NCBI RefSeq assembly: GCF_003054555.1
Contig: NZ_CP026304.1
Span: 372,001 to 436,000, forward strand
Direction: 5' to 3'
DNA length: 64,000 bases
From: Streptomyces lunaelactis
GTDB lineage: Bacteria > Actinomycetota > Actinomycetes > Streptomycetales > Streptomycetaceae
Positions 35,270-43,554 of this stretch are shown here, one piece after another. A program made the position numbers and the translations under genes. Numbering within the stretch: the stretch's first letter is position 1; each line of letters begins with the position of its first letter. Below the pieces are notes generated by a model. It was given only the letters and a program-made list of their open reading frames with translations. It was not told the origin of the DNA and searched no databases.

Positions 35270-36370
35270 ATGGCTGACGTGAAGGTCGTGTGGACAGGGC
35301 TTGAATGCCGTGTCAGGCAAGAGAAGAAAGACGACATCTTCGGCAGCGTTCAGCTGATCGCCGGAATGACGCCGCAGCCGGCGGTGAAGTTCCCCGACGC
35401 TGGCACGCTGACGTTCGGGCCTCCAGAGCTGAGGATCTTCAGCGCCCAGCGCCTGCTGTACTCCGGACCGGCACAGGACCTCAGCGTGTCCCTCGCGCTC
35501 GTGCAGCACGACTCCGGTGACATCGAGCAGGGGAAGCAGGCCGTCGCCCAGGCCATCTCCACCGCGGCGACGGCGGCCGTCGCCGCCGCCACGAGTCCGG
35601 CGGGCGCCGCCCTCGCCAAACCCTTCATCGACTTCCTGGTCGTAGGCCTGGTCGATATCGCGAGCGACCTCCTCGGCCTCGCCGACGACCCGTTCAACCC
35701 GGCGGCTGTCTTCATCCCGAAGGACAAGCTGCTGGATGCGAACAGCCGGCGCCAGATACGGCAGCGCCCCAACGATCCGCACACACTGCAGTTCACGGAC
35801 ATGGTCATCTGCAGCGGTACGGACGGTGACGGAGACCTGGGGGTGTACGCGCTGTACCTGGACGTACAGCCGTCTGGCGCCCCGGGCGGAGGCGGCGTCA
35901 CGCCCGCGGGCGACGGCATCGGCACGCCCACACTGAGCACGGGCTCGCAGGGAGTGGCGGTGGAGAAGCTCCAGCGCCTCCTGAACGCCCACGTGCCGGA
36001 CCTCGGACCCCTGGACGTCGACGGCGACTTCGGCCCCGTCACGGACGAACGCGTCCGCGAGTACCAGCGTCGTGTCGACATCGAGATCGACGGTGTCGTG
36101 GGTCCTGAGACCTGGGGCATGCTGACGGGCGGTGAGCGAGCGGAGGAGGACGCGTCCGGGACACCGACCCTGAGCAACGGCTCGCGCGGCCCCGCGGTCC
36201 GCAAGCTCCAACGCCTCCTGAACGCCCACGTGCCGGACCTCCAGGCCCTCGCGGTCGACGGGAGGTTCGGCCCCGTCACGGAGCAGCACGTCCGCAAGTT
36301 CCAAACCCGCCTCGCCATCACCGTCGACGGCATCGTCGGCCCTCAGACGTGGGGCGCACTCACGCGCTGA
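35270..36370 (+). CDS. Protein with two C-terminal peptidoglycan-binding repeats
   Basis: 366 residues, no signal peptide. The N-terminal 200 residues are not recognised; they include an Ala-rich helix (about residues 90-125, AISTAATAAVAAATSPAGAA) that might insert into a membrane, and an acidic DGDGD stretch near residue 185 that might bind calcium. The C-terminus has two PG_binding_1 repeats (about 222-287 and 300-365), each with VxKLQRLLNAHVPDL, DGxFGPVT and VGPxTWG. The modular shape (unknown head, cell-wall-binding tail) resembles phage-tail-like or toxin-delivery proteins. It lies between inverted IS630 ends. Confidence 0.8.
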   Translation: MADVKVVWTGLECRVRQEKKDDIFGSVQLIAGMTPQPAVKFPDAGTLTFGPPELRIFSAQRLLYSGPAQDLSVSLALVQHDSGDIEQGKQAVAQAISTAATAAVAAATSPAGAALAKPFIDFLVVGLVDIASDLLGLADDPFNPAAVFIPKDKLLDANSRRQIRQRPNDPHTLQFTDMVICSGTDGDGDLGVYALYLDVQPSGAPGGGGVTPAGDGIGTPTLSTGSQGVAVEKLQRLLNAHVPDLGPLDVDGDFGPVTDERVREYQRRVDIEIDGVVGPETWGMLTGGERAEEDASGTPTLSNGSRGPAVRKLQRLLNAHVPDLQALAVDGRFGPVTEQHVRKFQTRLAITVDGIVGPQTWGALTR

Positions 36371-36506
36371 GCGAGCCTCTCGCCCAGACTCGGGGAGGGG
36401 GGCCGTCTCACTCGTGGACGACGACGGCCTCCAAGGCCCAGGGCGAAGAACGTCCAGCTGCCGACCTCGGGGAGTTCCTTGCCGCTGAGGCGGGAGGCGC
36501 CGGAGA

Positions 36507-36576
36507 GCGGATACTTCGGCGGTCGACATGTCCGCTACGTCCTCGACGAGTGAACCCAATGAGTTTCTGATCAATA
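36507..36576 (+). mobile_element. Solo end of IS630, inverted relative to the full copy
   Basis: 70 bases identical to the complement of 33822-33891. They encode GYFGGRHVRYVLDE plus the stop and the terminal repeat ending TCAATA. With the full copy it brackets 2.7 kb containing the peptidoglycan-binding gene. Confidence 0.92.
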
Positions 36577-36859
36577 ATACGAAACGGAGAATTAAGTCCC
36601 TGCTGAACTTGAATGCGTGATGCCCGCTCGATCGAGGTCACAATCCCGCCCAGTGCCCAGACGACAACAACATCACGACCAACGACACTGAGCCGAACGG
36701 GTGACGGGACGGGGGCTCTCAGAGCTTCAAGATCAACTCAGCGCCCCTCCGACCCGTATCTCGGTCAGACCCCTCACAGAGGCATGGCACAAGAGCCGCC
36801 GCCTGGAGAACACCTGAGCCTGACCGAACCTGGATGGTTCGGTGCGGCCTGGCACAGGT

Positions 36860-37527
36860 TCGCCGGAACATGTGCGCTTTGCCGAAGGACTCGTTGGAGG
36901 CGATGGTGACGCTGTTCTTCTCCTCGCGCTCGGTCAAAACCTGGAAGAGTAGTTCGGCTCCGTGGCGGTCCAGTTCCATGTAGCCGAGCTCGTCAATGCA
37001 CAAAAGATCGACGCGTCCGTAACGGGCGATGGTCTTGTTCAGCTGCTTCTCGTCGGCGGCCTCGACCAGCTCGTTCACCAGCTTCGTGGCGAGCGTGTAG
37101 CGGACGCGGTAGCCCTCATCGCGGCCTCGGTGCCCAGGGCGATGAGCATGTGGGACTTGCCGGTGCCGGAGTCCCCGATCAGGCAGAGCGGCTGGCTCTT
37201 CTTGATCCACTCGCAGCTGGCGAGTGTGTGGATGGTCGCCGCGTCGATGTTCGGGTTGGCGTCGAAGTCGAACGCCCGCAGCGACTTCTCCCGCGGGAAG
37301 CCAGCCGCCTTGATCCGCCGCTCCGAGCGACGGCGGGCCCGGTCGTCGCACTCGGCCATCAACAGCTCTGCGAGAAACCCGCGGTAGCTCATCTGGTCCT
37401 TGAGCGCCCGCTCGGCGATATCGGAGAACTCGTTGCGGATCGAGGGCAGCCGCAGCAGCCGACAGGCGCTGTCGATGGCGGCGTCGGCGGCCTGCTCGGT
37501 CAAGCCTCGCTGGCGGGGCAGAGTCAC
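36860..37527 (-). pseudogene. istB: IS21 helper ATPase IstB, frameshifted and truncated
   Basis: GTG at 37527 overlaps the istA stop. The first frame gives SYRGFLAELLMAECDDRARR and Walker A (CLIGDSGTGKSHMLIALG). After EAAMR at about 37115 one base is lost, and the rest (GYRVRYTLATKLVNELVEAA, Walker B LLCIDELGYMELD, SVTIASNESFGKAHMF) is in another frame. The family C-terminus (GWTKTFTDPRL...) is missing. Not functional. Confidence 0.85.
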
Positions 37528-39167
37528 TGTGCTTCTCCCTCACGGTGGTCGCCACCACTGGTGCGGCGGCGTCGGAGCAATTGGTCATAGGGGGTCACCG
37601 AGGGCAGCGGCCTGGTGTCCGGCGGAAGATGCGCGAGCCGCCATTCGTGCAGGGACGTCACTGTCGCCGACGGTTTCCCGGAAACCAGCTGGCCTGCCGA
37701 GGGGGTGGGTTCGGTCTCGGCCTGGGCGGCCTTGCGGGCCTCCAGAGCGACCGCGTCCGCGGTCATGGCCCCGGCTCGCAGAGCCGCGGCCAGGCCGGCG
37801 ACGACATGCTCGTGGGGCAGATGACGCCCCAGCAGGAGAACCTCGATCAGGGCCCGGGTGCCGTCCCGCTCGCCATGGATCCTGCGGGCCTGGTCCCACC
37901 AAGCGTCGTGGACCGGGGTGAACCTGCCTGCTGAACGGGCCTGTTCGAGGGCAGTGGAGCCCGGGAAGGCACCGGGCTTGCGAACCAGGACTTCCAAGTA
38001 GTGGTCCAGGTCCAGCCGGACGGCGCCCTTCGCGATCAGCCGCTCGTGACGGGCCACTTCCACGTTCTGGTCGTAAACCACCAGATGAGAGGCGTGCAGT
38101 ACAACCCGCACGCGTTTGCCGATCAGCCGGATCGGGACCGAGTAGCGGTTGGTGCGGACCGGAATCTGGCCGTAGCGGTCGACCCGCGGGGTGAACACCC
38201 GGCCCGTCTCGAACGGTTCCTCGGGCAGCGGCATCAGCAGTGGCTGTTCGAGTGCAAAGTACTCCGCGACCGTCTTGGGCCTGGACCCGATGCGGCCGGC
38301 GTCGTCCTGCCGGTCCCACTGTTCGACCATCTCGTTCAGCTCGGCGAGCGAGGAGACTTCGGGGACGGGAACGAAGTGGTTGCGGCGGAAGTAGCCGATC
38401 ATCCCTTCGACTCCGCCCTTCTCGTGGGCGCCTTCGATGCCGGGCCGGCAGTAGAAGCTCTCGATGCCGAAGTGCGAGCGGAAGGCGATCCACCGGTCGG
38501 CCTCAACTCTTCCCCGGCTCTGCCCCAGCACCCTGGCGACGGCGGCCTTCAGGTTGTCGTAGCGGACCTTGGTCCTCGGCACTCCGCCCAGAGTCCGCAG
38601 TGCGTGGACGTGGCCTTCGAAGAAGGCTTCCTGGCCGCAGGAGGCGAACACGCGGTGGACGGCCTTGCCCGAGTACGACAGCCGGAAGGAGAACAGATAG
38701 CAGGTCACCAGCTCGCCGGCCAGTCGCACGGTCACGTCACCGAAGTCGACCTCCGCCTCATGGCCGGGCAAGTGAGTCTGCGGAACGAATGCCTCGAGTG
38801 GCGCTTTGCCCGACTCGACCAGGATCTCGGGCTTCCGGCCGGCGACGTAGTAGCGCACCACCCCGTAGGAGACGTCCGCCCCGTGCTCCTCGACCAGCCG
38901 GTGGAAGATCCGGGTGACCGTGTGCCGCTGCTTGCGCGGTGCGTCCAGATCTGTTCGCAGGATCTCGTCGATCACCGGCTTGTACGGATCCAGCGTGGTG
39001 GCTCGGGGAGGCAGCTTCTTGCGCGGCTCCGGCCAGGAAGAATCCAGCGCCTTGCGCACGGTCCGCCACGTCACGCCGTGCTTGCGTTCAAGCTCCCTCA
39101 TCGACATGCCGCCGCGATGGTCACGCCGGATCGCCGCGTACAGCTCGACCTTCGACATCTGCGGCAT
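37524..39167 (-). CDS. istA: IS21-family transposase IstA
   Basis: 547 residues from ATG 39167 (AAAGG upstream); a longer open frame to 40967 is antisense to the neighbouring ISL3 transposase and is not used. HTH at the N-terminus (RELERKHGVTWRTVRKALD), then an rve-type catalytic core (GHEAEVDFGDVTVRLAGE with the first Asp, KVRYDNLKAAVARVLG with the second, EGAHEKGGVEGMIGYFRRN with Glu) and a C-terminal Mu-like domain (VDRYGQIPVRTNRYSVPIRL). Intact, but its IstB partner is broken. Confidence 0.92.
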   Translation of the reverse strand: MPQMSKVELYAAIRRDHRGGMSMRELERKHGVTWRTVRKALDSSWPEPRKKLPPRATTLDPYKPVIDEILRTDLDAPRKQRHTVTRIFHRLVEEHGADVSYGVVRYYVAGRKPEILVESGKAPLEAFVPQTHLPGHEAEVDFGDVTVRLAGELVTCYLFSFRLSYSGKAVHRVFASCGQEAFFEGHVHALRTLGGVPRTKVRYDNLKAAVARVLGQSRGRVEADRWIAFRSHFGIESFYCRPGIEGAHEKGGVEGMIGYFRRNHFVPVPEVSSLAELNEMVEQWDRQDDAGRIGSRPKTVAEYFALEQPLLMPLPEEPFETGRVFTPRVDRYGQIPVRTNRYSVPIRLIGKRVRVVLHASHLVVYDQNVEVARHERLIAKGAVRLDLDHYLEVLVRKPGAFPGSTALEQARSAGRFTPVHDAWWDQARRIHGERDGTRALIEVLLLGRHLPHEHVVAGLAAALRAGAMTADAVALEARKAAQAETEPTPSAGQLVSGKPSATVTSLHEWRLAHLPPDTRPLPSVTPYDQLLRRRRTSGGDHREGEAQ

Positions 39168-39356
39168 GACCAGCACCTTTCGCCAAGAGCATCCCGATGC
39201 TGCCCTGGCAAGAGACCTGGTGCCTCCCAAACTCAGGTTCTGGTCCAGCTTCTGTGGTGTGCCTACTCCCTGTGATCGTTGATCTTGCTGATACGTCCCG
39301 CGAGATCGTCCGGAAACTGCCAGGGACGGCCCCGTTCGGGCTGATGGTTCTGGGCT

Positions 39357-40952
39357 GTGCGCGAGGAACTGCTCCGCCTGGAAGAGCTGCTCTTCCTGGC
39401 GGCTCCGGAGATCAGGGTGGTGTCGGTGCAGGACGACGGTGAGGCGATCCGAGTCGGGGTCAGATGTGTGACGGCCGGTGCTCGGTGCCCGGGCTGCGGG
39501 AGCTGGTCGGGACGGGTTCATGGCTCCTACCTGCGGTTTCCCGCTGACCTTCCCGTTGTGGGGCGGCGGGTGGTACTGCGGCTTCGTGTCCGGCGCTTCA
39601 CCTGCGAAGACGTTTCCTGCGGGCGGCGAACGTTCGTCGAGCAGGTCGGGGGCCTGACTCGCCGATACGGCCAACGGACCGAACGAATGCGGTCGGTGCT
39701 GGCCGAGGTAGGCCTCGCCCTGGCCGGCCGCGCCGGCGCCCGGCTGGCCGACGTCTTCGGGGCGAGGGTCAGCCGGAACACGGTTCTGCGGCTGGTCGAC
39801 GCTCTCCCGGAGCCTCAACCGCGGATCCCACGGGTAGTCGGCGTCGATGAGTACGCGATGCGCAAGGGGCGCGTTTACGGGACCGTGCTGGTCGACGTCG
39901 AGACCCGCAGACCGGTGGACCTGTTGCCGGATCGCGAGGCGGGCACTGTCGCGGCCTGGCTGACCCAGCGCCCGGGGATCGAGGTCGTCTGTCGCGACCG
40001 CGCCCCGTTCTTTGCCGAGGGTGCCAGAATCGGGGCGCCTACCGCTGTCCAGGTCGCCGACCGGTTCCACCTGTGGCGCAACCTCGGCGAAGCGGTCGAG
40101 CGGTGCGTCTCCCGCCACCGCGCTTGCCTCCGTGTGACCGCCGCAGAGCCGCCCGTGGACAAGACGCTGGCACCAGAATCGGCCGACATCGATTCGCCCT
40201 GGCCAACCGGGCACCGGTTCGCTGATCGCACCCGCGCTAAGCACGCTACCGTCCACGCGTTGCTGGCCGCTGGCCACAGCCGACGCTCGATCCAGCGCCA
40301 GCTCGGCATGACCTACCGGACTGTTCAGCGGCTTGCGGACGCCGCGGCCCCGGAAGACCTGTTCCAGGGACAGTGGCAGAACCGCAGGACCAAGCTCGAC
40401 GACTTCAAGCCGTACCTGCACGAGCGATGGGCCGAGGGCTGCACGAACGCCTGGACTCTGTGGGAAGAGATCAAGACGCACGGCTACACCGGCGGATACG
40501 GAGCCGTCCGCGCCTACCTCCAGCCGTTTCGCACAACCCCGACCGCACCGGAAGCCCGTCCGCCGTCCCCACGGACGGTCGCCGGCTGGATCCTGACTCA
40601 CCCCGACACCCTGCCGGAGAGCGAGCGGCTGAAGCTCAAATCCGTCCTCGCCTGCTGCCCTGAACTGGATGCCCTCACCGGGCACGTCCGCGCGTTCGGG
40701 CAGATGCTCACCCAGCTCCAGGGGGACCAGCTCCCGCAATGGATCAAGGCGGTCCGCGCCGAAGACCTCCCCCGTCTCCACACCTTCGTCAACGGCCTCG
40801 AACGGGATCTCGCCGCCGTCACCGCCGGGCTCACACTGCCCTGGAGCTCCGGCGTCGTAGAAGGCCACGTCAACCGGATCAAAATGATCAAGCGTCAGAT
40901 GTATGGCCGGGCCGGCTTCGACCTGTTGCGGAAGCGAGTCCTGCTGGCCTGA
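39357..40952 (+). CDS. ISL3-family transposase
   Basis: 531 residues, GTG start. N-terminal zinc-binding CPGCG ... CEDVSCGRRTF, HTH (SRRSIQRQLGMTYRTVQRL) and the catalytic blocks VVGVDEYAMRKGRVYGTVLV, DRAPFFAEGARIG, VADRFHLWRNLGEAVE and GHVNRIKMIKRQMYGRAGFD. Same length as and clearly related to the transposase at 45107. Intact. Confidence 0.95.
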   Translation: MREELLRLEELLFLAAPEIRVVSVQDDGEAIRVGVRCVTAGARCPGCGSWSGRVHGSYLRFPADLPVVGRRVVLRLRVRRFTCEDVSCGRRTFVEQVGGLTRRYGQRTERMRSVLAEVGLALAGRAGARLADVFGARVSRNTVLRLVDALPEPQPRIPRVVGVDEYAMRKGRVYGTVLVDVETRRPVDLLPDREAGTVAAWLTQRPGIEVVCRDRAPFFAEGARIGAPTAVQVADRFHLWRNLGEAVERCVSRHRACLRVTAAEPPVDKTLAPESADIDSPWPTGHRFADRTRAKHATVHALLAAGHSRRSIQRQLGMTYRTVQRLADAAAPEDLFQGQWQNRRTKLDDFKPYLHERWAEGCTNAWTLWEEIKTHGYTGGYGAVRAYLQPFRTTPTAPEARPPSPRTVAGWILTHPDTLPESERLKLKSVLACCPELDALTGHVRAFGQMLTQLQGDQLPQWIKAVRAEDLPRLHTFVNGLERDLAAVTAGLTLPWSSGVVEGHVNRIKMIKRQMYGRAGFDLLRKRVLLA

Positions 40953-40984
40953 CCGCAGCTCCGTCACTCAACGAGCGGAGCCGT

Positions 40985-41635
40985 TCAGCTGATCGCAAGC
41001 AGCACGGGATCCAGGCCCAGCTTGCTCCGGCATGAGTCGACGGCCCGTGCGACCCAGGCGGTCACTGCATCGTGATCTGCTGCGATCACGTGAAGCTCAC
41101 GTGCCTTCTCCTGGGCTTCGACCATCCAGGGCGCCAGCGCGTCCTCTCGTAGGACTCGCTCAAAGAGATCGCGGGCCGTGTCCGTGTCCCCGACCAGGGC
41201 GGCTGCGATCCCGGCGTCGAAGCTCTCCCAGAGGAATCCCCGCCGCAGCGGCCTGGCCGTCAGGTACCGGGCGACGTCCGCCAGAGCCGGGAACTTCTCC
41301 CTCAGCACAGTCACCTCCGCCGCGGCCCGTCGGCCGAGTTCGAGTGCCAGCGGCGTGAACTGGTCCTCGGCGCGGAACAGCTCGGGTCCGGTTCGGGCTG
41401 TCTCCGCATGGAAGGCCAGGTGGTCCACGTCGTGCCACAGCCACATCGCACCGACGTGCAGACCGCTGCCGGCAGTGCGCGGCGGAGCGAACTCCACAAC
41501 CCCGAGCCACCACCCGTGATCATCAATCCACACCCGCGACCGCCCACGCTGGGCCAGGCCGAGCGGCTTCAGGGATTCCCGCGCCGCGGAGGTGATGATC
41601 CGGAGGGCCGGACTGCGATCTGCCATGACCGGCAT
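40985..41635 (-). CDS. Hypothetical protein inside ISL3 element
   Basis: 216 residues from ATG 41635, which has GGGACGG at good spacing; an in-frame start at 41707 lacks one. The first half (RSRVWIDDHGWWLGVVEFAP, SGLHVGAMWLWHDVDHLAFH) looks like a compact beta-rich domain, and the second half (LADVARYLTARPLRRGFLWE, ALVGDTDTARDLFERVL) is helical with a TPR-like feel. Similar proteins are common in streptomycetes, but I know no function. Convergent with the transposase gene. Confidence 0.75.
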   Translation of the reverse strand: MPVMADRSPALRIITSAARESLKPLGLAQRGRSRVWIDDHGWWLGVVEFAPPRTAGSGLHVGAMWLWHDVDHLAFHAETARTGPELFRAEDQFTPLALELGRRAAAEVTVLREKFPALADVARYLTARPLRRGFLWESFDAGIAAALVGDTDTARDLFERVLREDALAPWMVEAQEKARELHVIAADHDAVTAWVARAVDSCRSKLGLDPVLLAIS

Positions 41636-41850
41636 TATCAACCGTCCCACCGACACCACCGTCGGTCGTGGTGGCACGTCACCATGCGCAGAGCCGTTCA
41701 ACAACACTGAGCGTCACCGCTCCACAGAAGTTGGACCAGAACCCGAGAGAGGGAGTCGTTTCGCGATGGTTGTGGGGGTCACCTTCTAGCTGAGTTTGTG
41801 CTGTGAGTGAGGGGCCTCGCGTTTTCCGGACAGGTGTCTGACCGTCTATT

Positions 41851-42712
41851 TCACGCGGCGATTCGCAACTTCTCGTATTCGGCGTGGACTTCGCGTGGAG
41901 GGCGGTAACCCACCGCCGAGTGGAGGCGTTTGCGATTGTACCAGAATTCGATGTAGCGAGTGATGTCCTGCCGAGCGGCCTCGCGGGTCAGGTAAGTCAC
42001 CCTTGATACACGCTCGTTCTTCAGGGAGCCGAAGAATGATTCGGCCATGGCGTTGTCGAAACAGATCCCGGTGCGGCCGGAGGATCTGCGGAGCCCGAAC
42101 CGGTCGAGCGTCTTCCCAAATTCGGCTGACATGTAGTTGCTTCCGCGGTCGGAGTGAAATATCGCGCCGGCCGAGAGGTTCCTGTTCCGTGCGGCGTTGC
42201 GGATCGCCCTGGATATCAGTGGGGTTTGGTAGTGGTCGTCCATCGCGTAACCGATGACTTCCTTCGTGCAGCAGTCGATGACCGTTGCGAGGTACAGCCA
42301 GCCTTCCCCGGTCGCGATGTAGGTAATGTCGCCGACGAGTTTTTCGCCGGGTGTGTCAGCGGTGAAGTTGCGGCCGACGAGGTCCGGCACCTGGCCGACT
42401 GTGGCCTGGGTGAGGCTGAACCTCTTCGGCCGCGGCTGGCAGGGCTCAAGGCCCAGCTCGCGCATGAGCCGGCGGACCAGTTCCAGGCCGGTGGTGATGT
42501 CCCAGCGGTCCAGCTGTGCCTGGATGCGCCGGTGGCCGTAGGTGCCGTCGGACATGTCGAAGGCTTTCTCGATGAGCAGTTTCAGTTCGTCGCGCCGTTG
42601 GGCCGTCGCGGATTCCGGCGGATCGCCAGTCGTAGTAGCCGGATCTGGATACGCCGAGTCGGCCGCACATGAACTCGACGCTGTATGCGTACTCCTCGGT
42701 GTCGAGCCGCAT
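41851..42712 (-). pseudogene. IS3 transposase OrfB, frameshifted
   Basis: The N-terminal part (YAYSVEFMCGRLGVSRSGYY) is separated from the catalytic part by one extra base near 42620. The main part contains SDGTYGHRRIQAQL, the rve core DITYIATGEGWLYLATVID (Asp), IFHSDRGSNYMS (Asp) and ICFDNAMAESFFGSLKNE (Glu), ending VGYRPPREVHAEYEKLRIAA. The break would prevent a normal OrfAB fusion. Confidence 0.85.
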
Positions 42713-42738
42713 CTCGTCGATGAACTCGTACTTGCTTG

Positions 42739-43029
42739 CTACCGGGGATCCTTCGCGAAGTACGCTGCGGCTTTTTTCAGGAAGGTAACTTCCATCTCCA
42801 GCTCGCGGTTGCGTCGTTCGAGTTCCTTCAGACGCGCCCGCTCGTTCACCGTCAGTTCCGCGTCGGGAGCCGGTTCCTGCTGCTTCTGGTGCTTCTTGAC
42901 CCAGCCGCGTAGCGTCTCCGGGTTCAGCTCAAGCTCCCGGGCGACTTCGGAGATCGTCTTGCTTGACCTCAACGCGATCTGGACGGCTTCCTCGCGGAAC
43001 TCCGGCGAGTACTTGCTGGGTGGCGCCAC
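42739..43029 (-). CDS. IS3 transposase OrfA
   Basis: 96 residues from GTG 43029. HTH_Tnp_1 domain (KYSPEFREEAVQIALRSS, then ISEVARELELNPETLRGWVK) followed by a leucine-zipper-like stretch (ELERRNRELEMEVTFLKKAA). Binds the element ends; normally fused to OrfB by frameshifting. Confidence 0.92.
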   Translation of the reverse strand: MAPPSKYSPEFREEAVQIALRSSKTISEVARELELNPETLRGWVKKHQKQQEPAPDAELTVNERARLKELERRNRELEMEVTFLKKAAAYFAKDPR

Positions 43030-43165
43030 TTCTTCCTCGTTTCCTGTTCAGGACAACCCTATTGGGTCCCTGTCCGGAAACTTCGTGGCCCCTCAGAGTT
43101 GGTTCTGGCGCTGGTTGAGGGCTTGCGGTGGGACGGTGAGGTGTGTGTATCCCGCTGGGGGCCTC

Positions 43166-43237
43166 ATGGGGACTTCGCAGTCGAAGGTGGATCCGTGCGC
43201 CACGATCCGCCGGGATCACCGTGAGGGGATGTCTTGA
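43166..43237 (+). mobile_element. N-terminal fragment of a second IS21 IstA
   Basis: ATG 43166 opens GTSQSKVDPCATIRRDHREG followed by a stop. This matches the IstA start at 39167 (SKVELYAAIRRDHRGGMS), in opposite orientation. Only about 23 codons survive. Confidence 0.6.
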
Positions 43238-43240
43238 TCT

Positions 43241-43554
43241 GGGGCTGTGTAGAGTCCCACCGGGCCGGAGGTGTGGCGGCATGCCGGACCTGGTTCTGGC
43301 CGTCTGTCACGGGCCTCAATCGACTTTCGCGCCGGGCCATCGAGGGCCTAGTGTTCGGGCAAAGAGTGACCCACGAGGAGTTGAGACATGCTCGGTTGTC
43401 CGAGCGCGCGTTGACGTTGTAGGCCGTGATCGGCCTGTCATCGCGTGCTGCCCTTGATGTTGCGGCACAGCGAGCCTTCCCCTGCCTGAACCGTCGGTGC
43501 ACCTGTTGTGCGCCGGGTGGCGGGCCTCGTCGTCGGCAAATCCAAGGGATCCCC
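43241..43554. other. Intergenic stretch, nothing recognised
   Basis: Upstream region of the MFS gene. A plus-strand frame ending at 43422 (AIEGLVFGQRVTHEELRHAR) might be a gene remnant, but no family fits. Confidence 0.4.

Larger units (their letters stand above)
36860..39200 (-). mobile_element. IS21-family element, truncated at the istB end
   Basis: Contains istA and a damaged istB in the usual order. The left boundary is placed where IstB similarity stops near 36860; the terminal repeats were not found. On the right an ISL3 element begins at 39236. Confidence 0.75.
39236..41744 (+). mobile_element. ISL3-family element carrying a passenger gene
   Basis: Terminal inverted repeats of 24 bp (22 matches): GGTTCTGGTCCAGCTTCTGT at 39236 and the complement of 41721-41744. 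They resemble the ends of the ISL3 element at 44987-46739. The transposase stops at 40952, so about 790 bases, including an opposite-strand gene, lie between it and the right end. No direct target repeat was seen. Confidence 0.7.
41821..43081 (-). mobile_element. IS3-family insertion sequence
   Basis: About 1.26 kb with short terminal repeats (TTTTCCGGACAGG at 41822 and CCTGTCCGGAAAC ending at 43081). Carries orfA and orfB. Its orfA end is the source of the solo end at 5033. Confidence 0.85.

Noticed and set aside
36860..36870. Joining the IstB piece at 28487 with the one at 36860 as one split gene
   Set aside because: They are 8 kb apart with no shared junction sequence; independent truncation of two IS21 copies is simpler.
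37524..40967. Single 1147-codon minus-strand frame
   Set aside because: Only the last 547 codons are IstA; the upstream part is antisense to the ISL3 transposase at 39357 and has no family sense.
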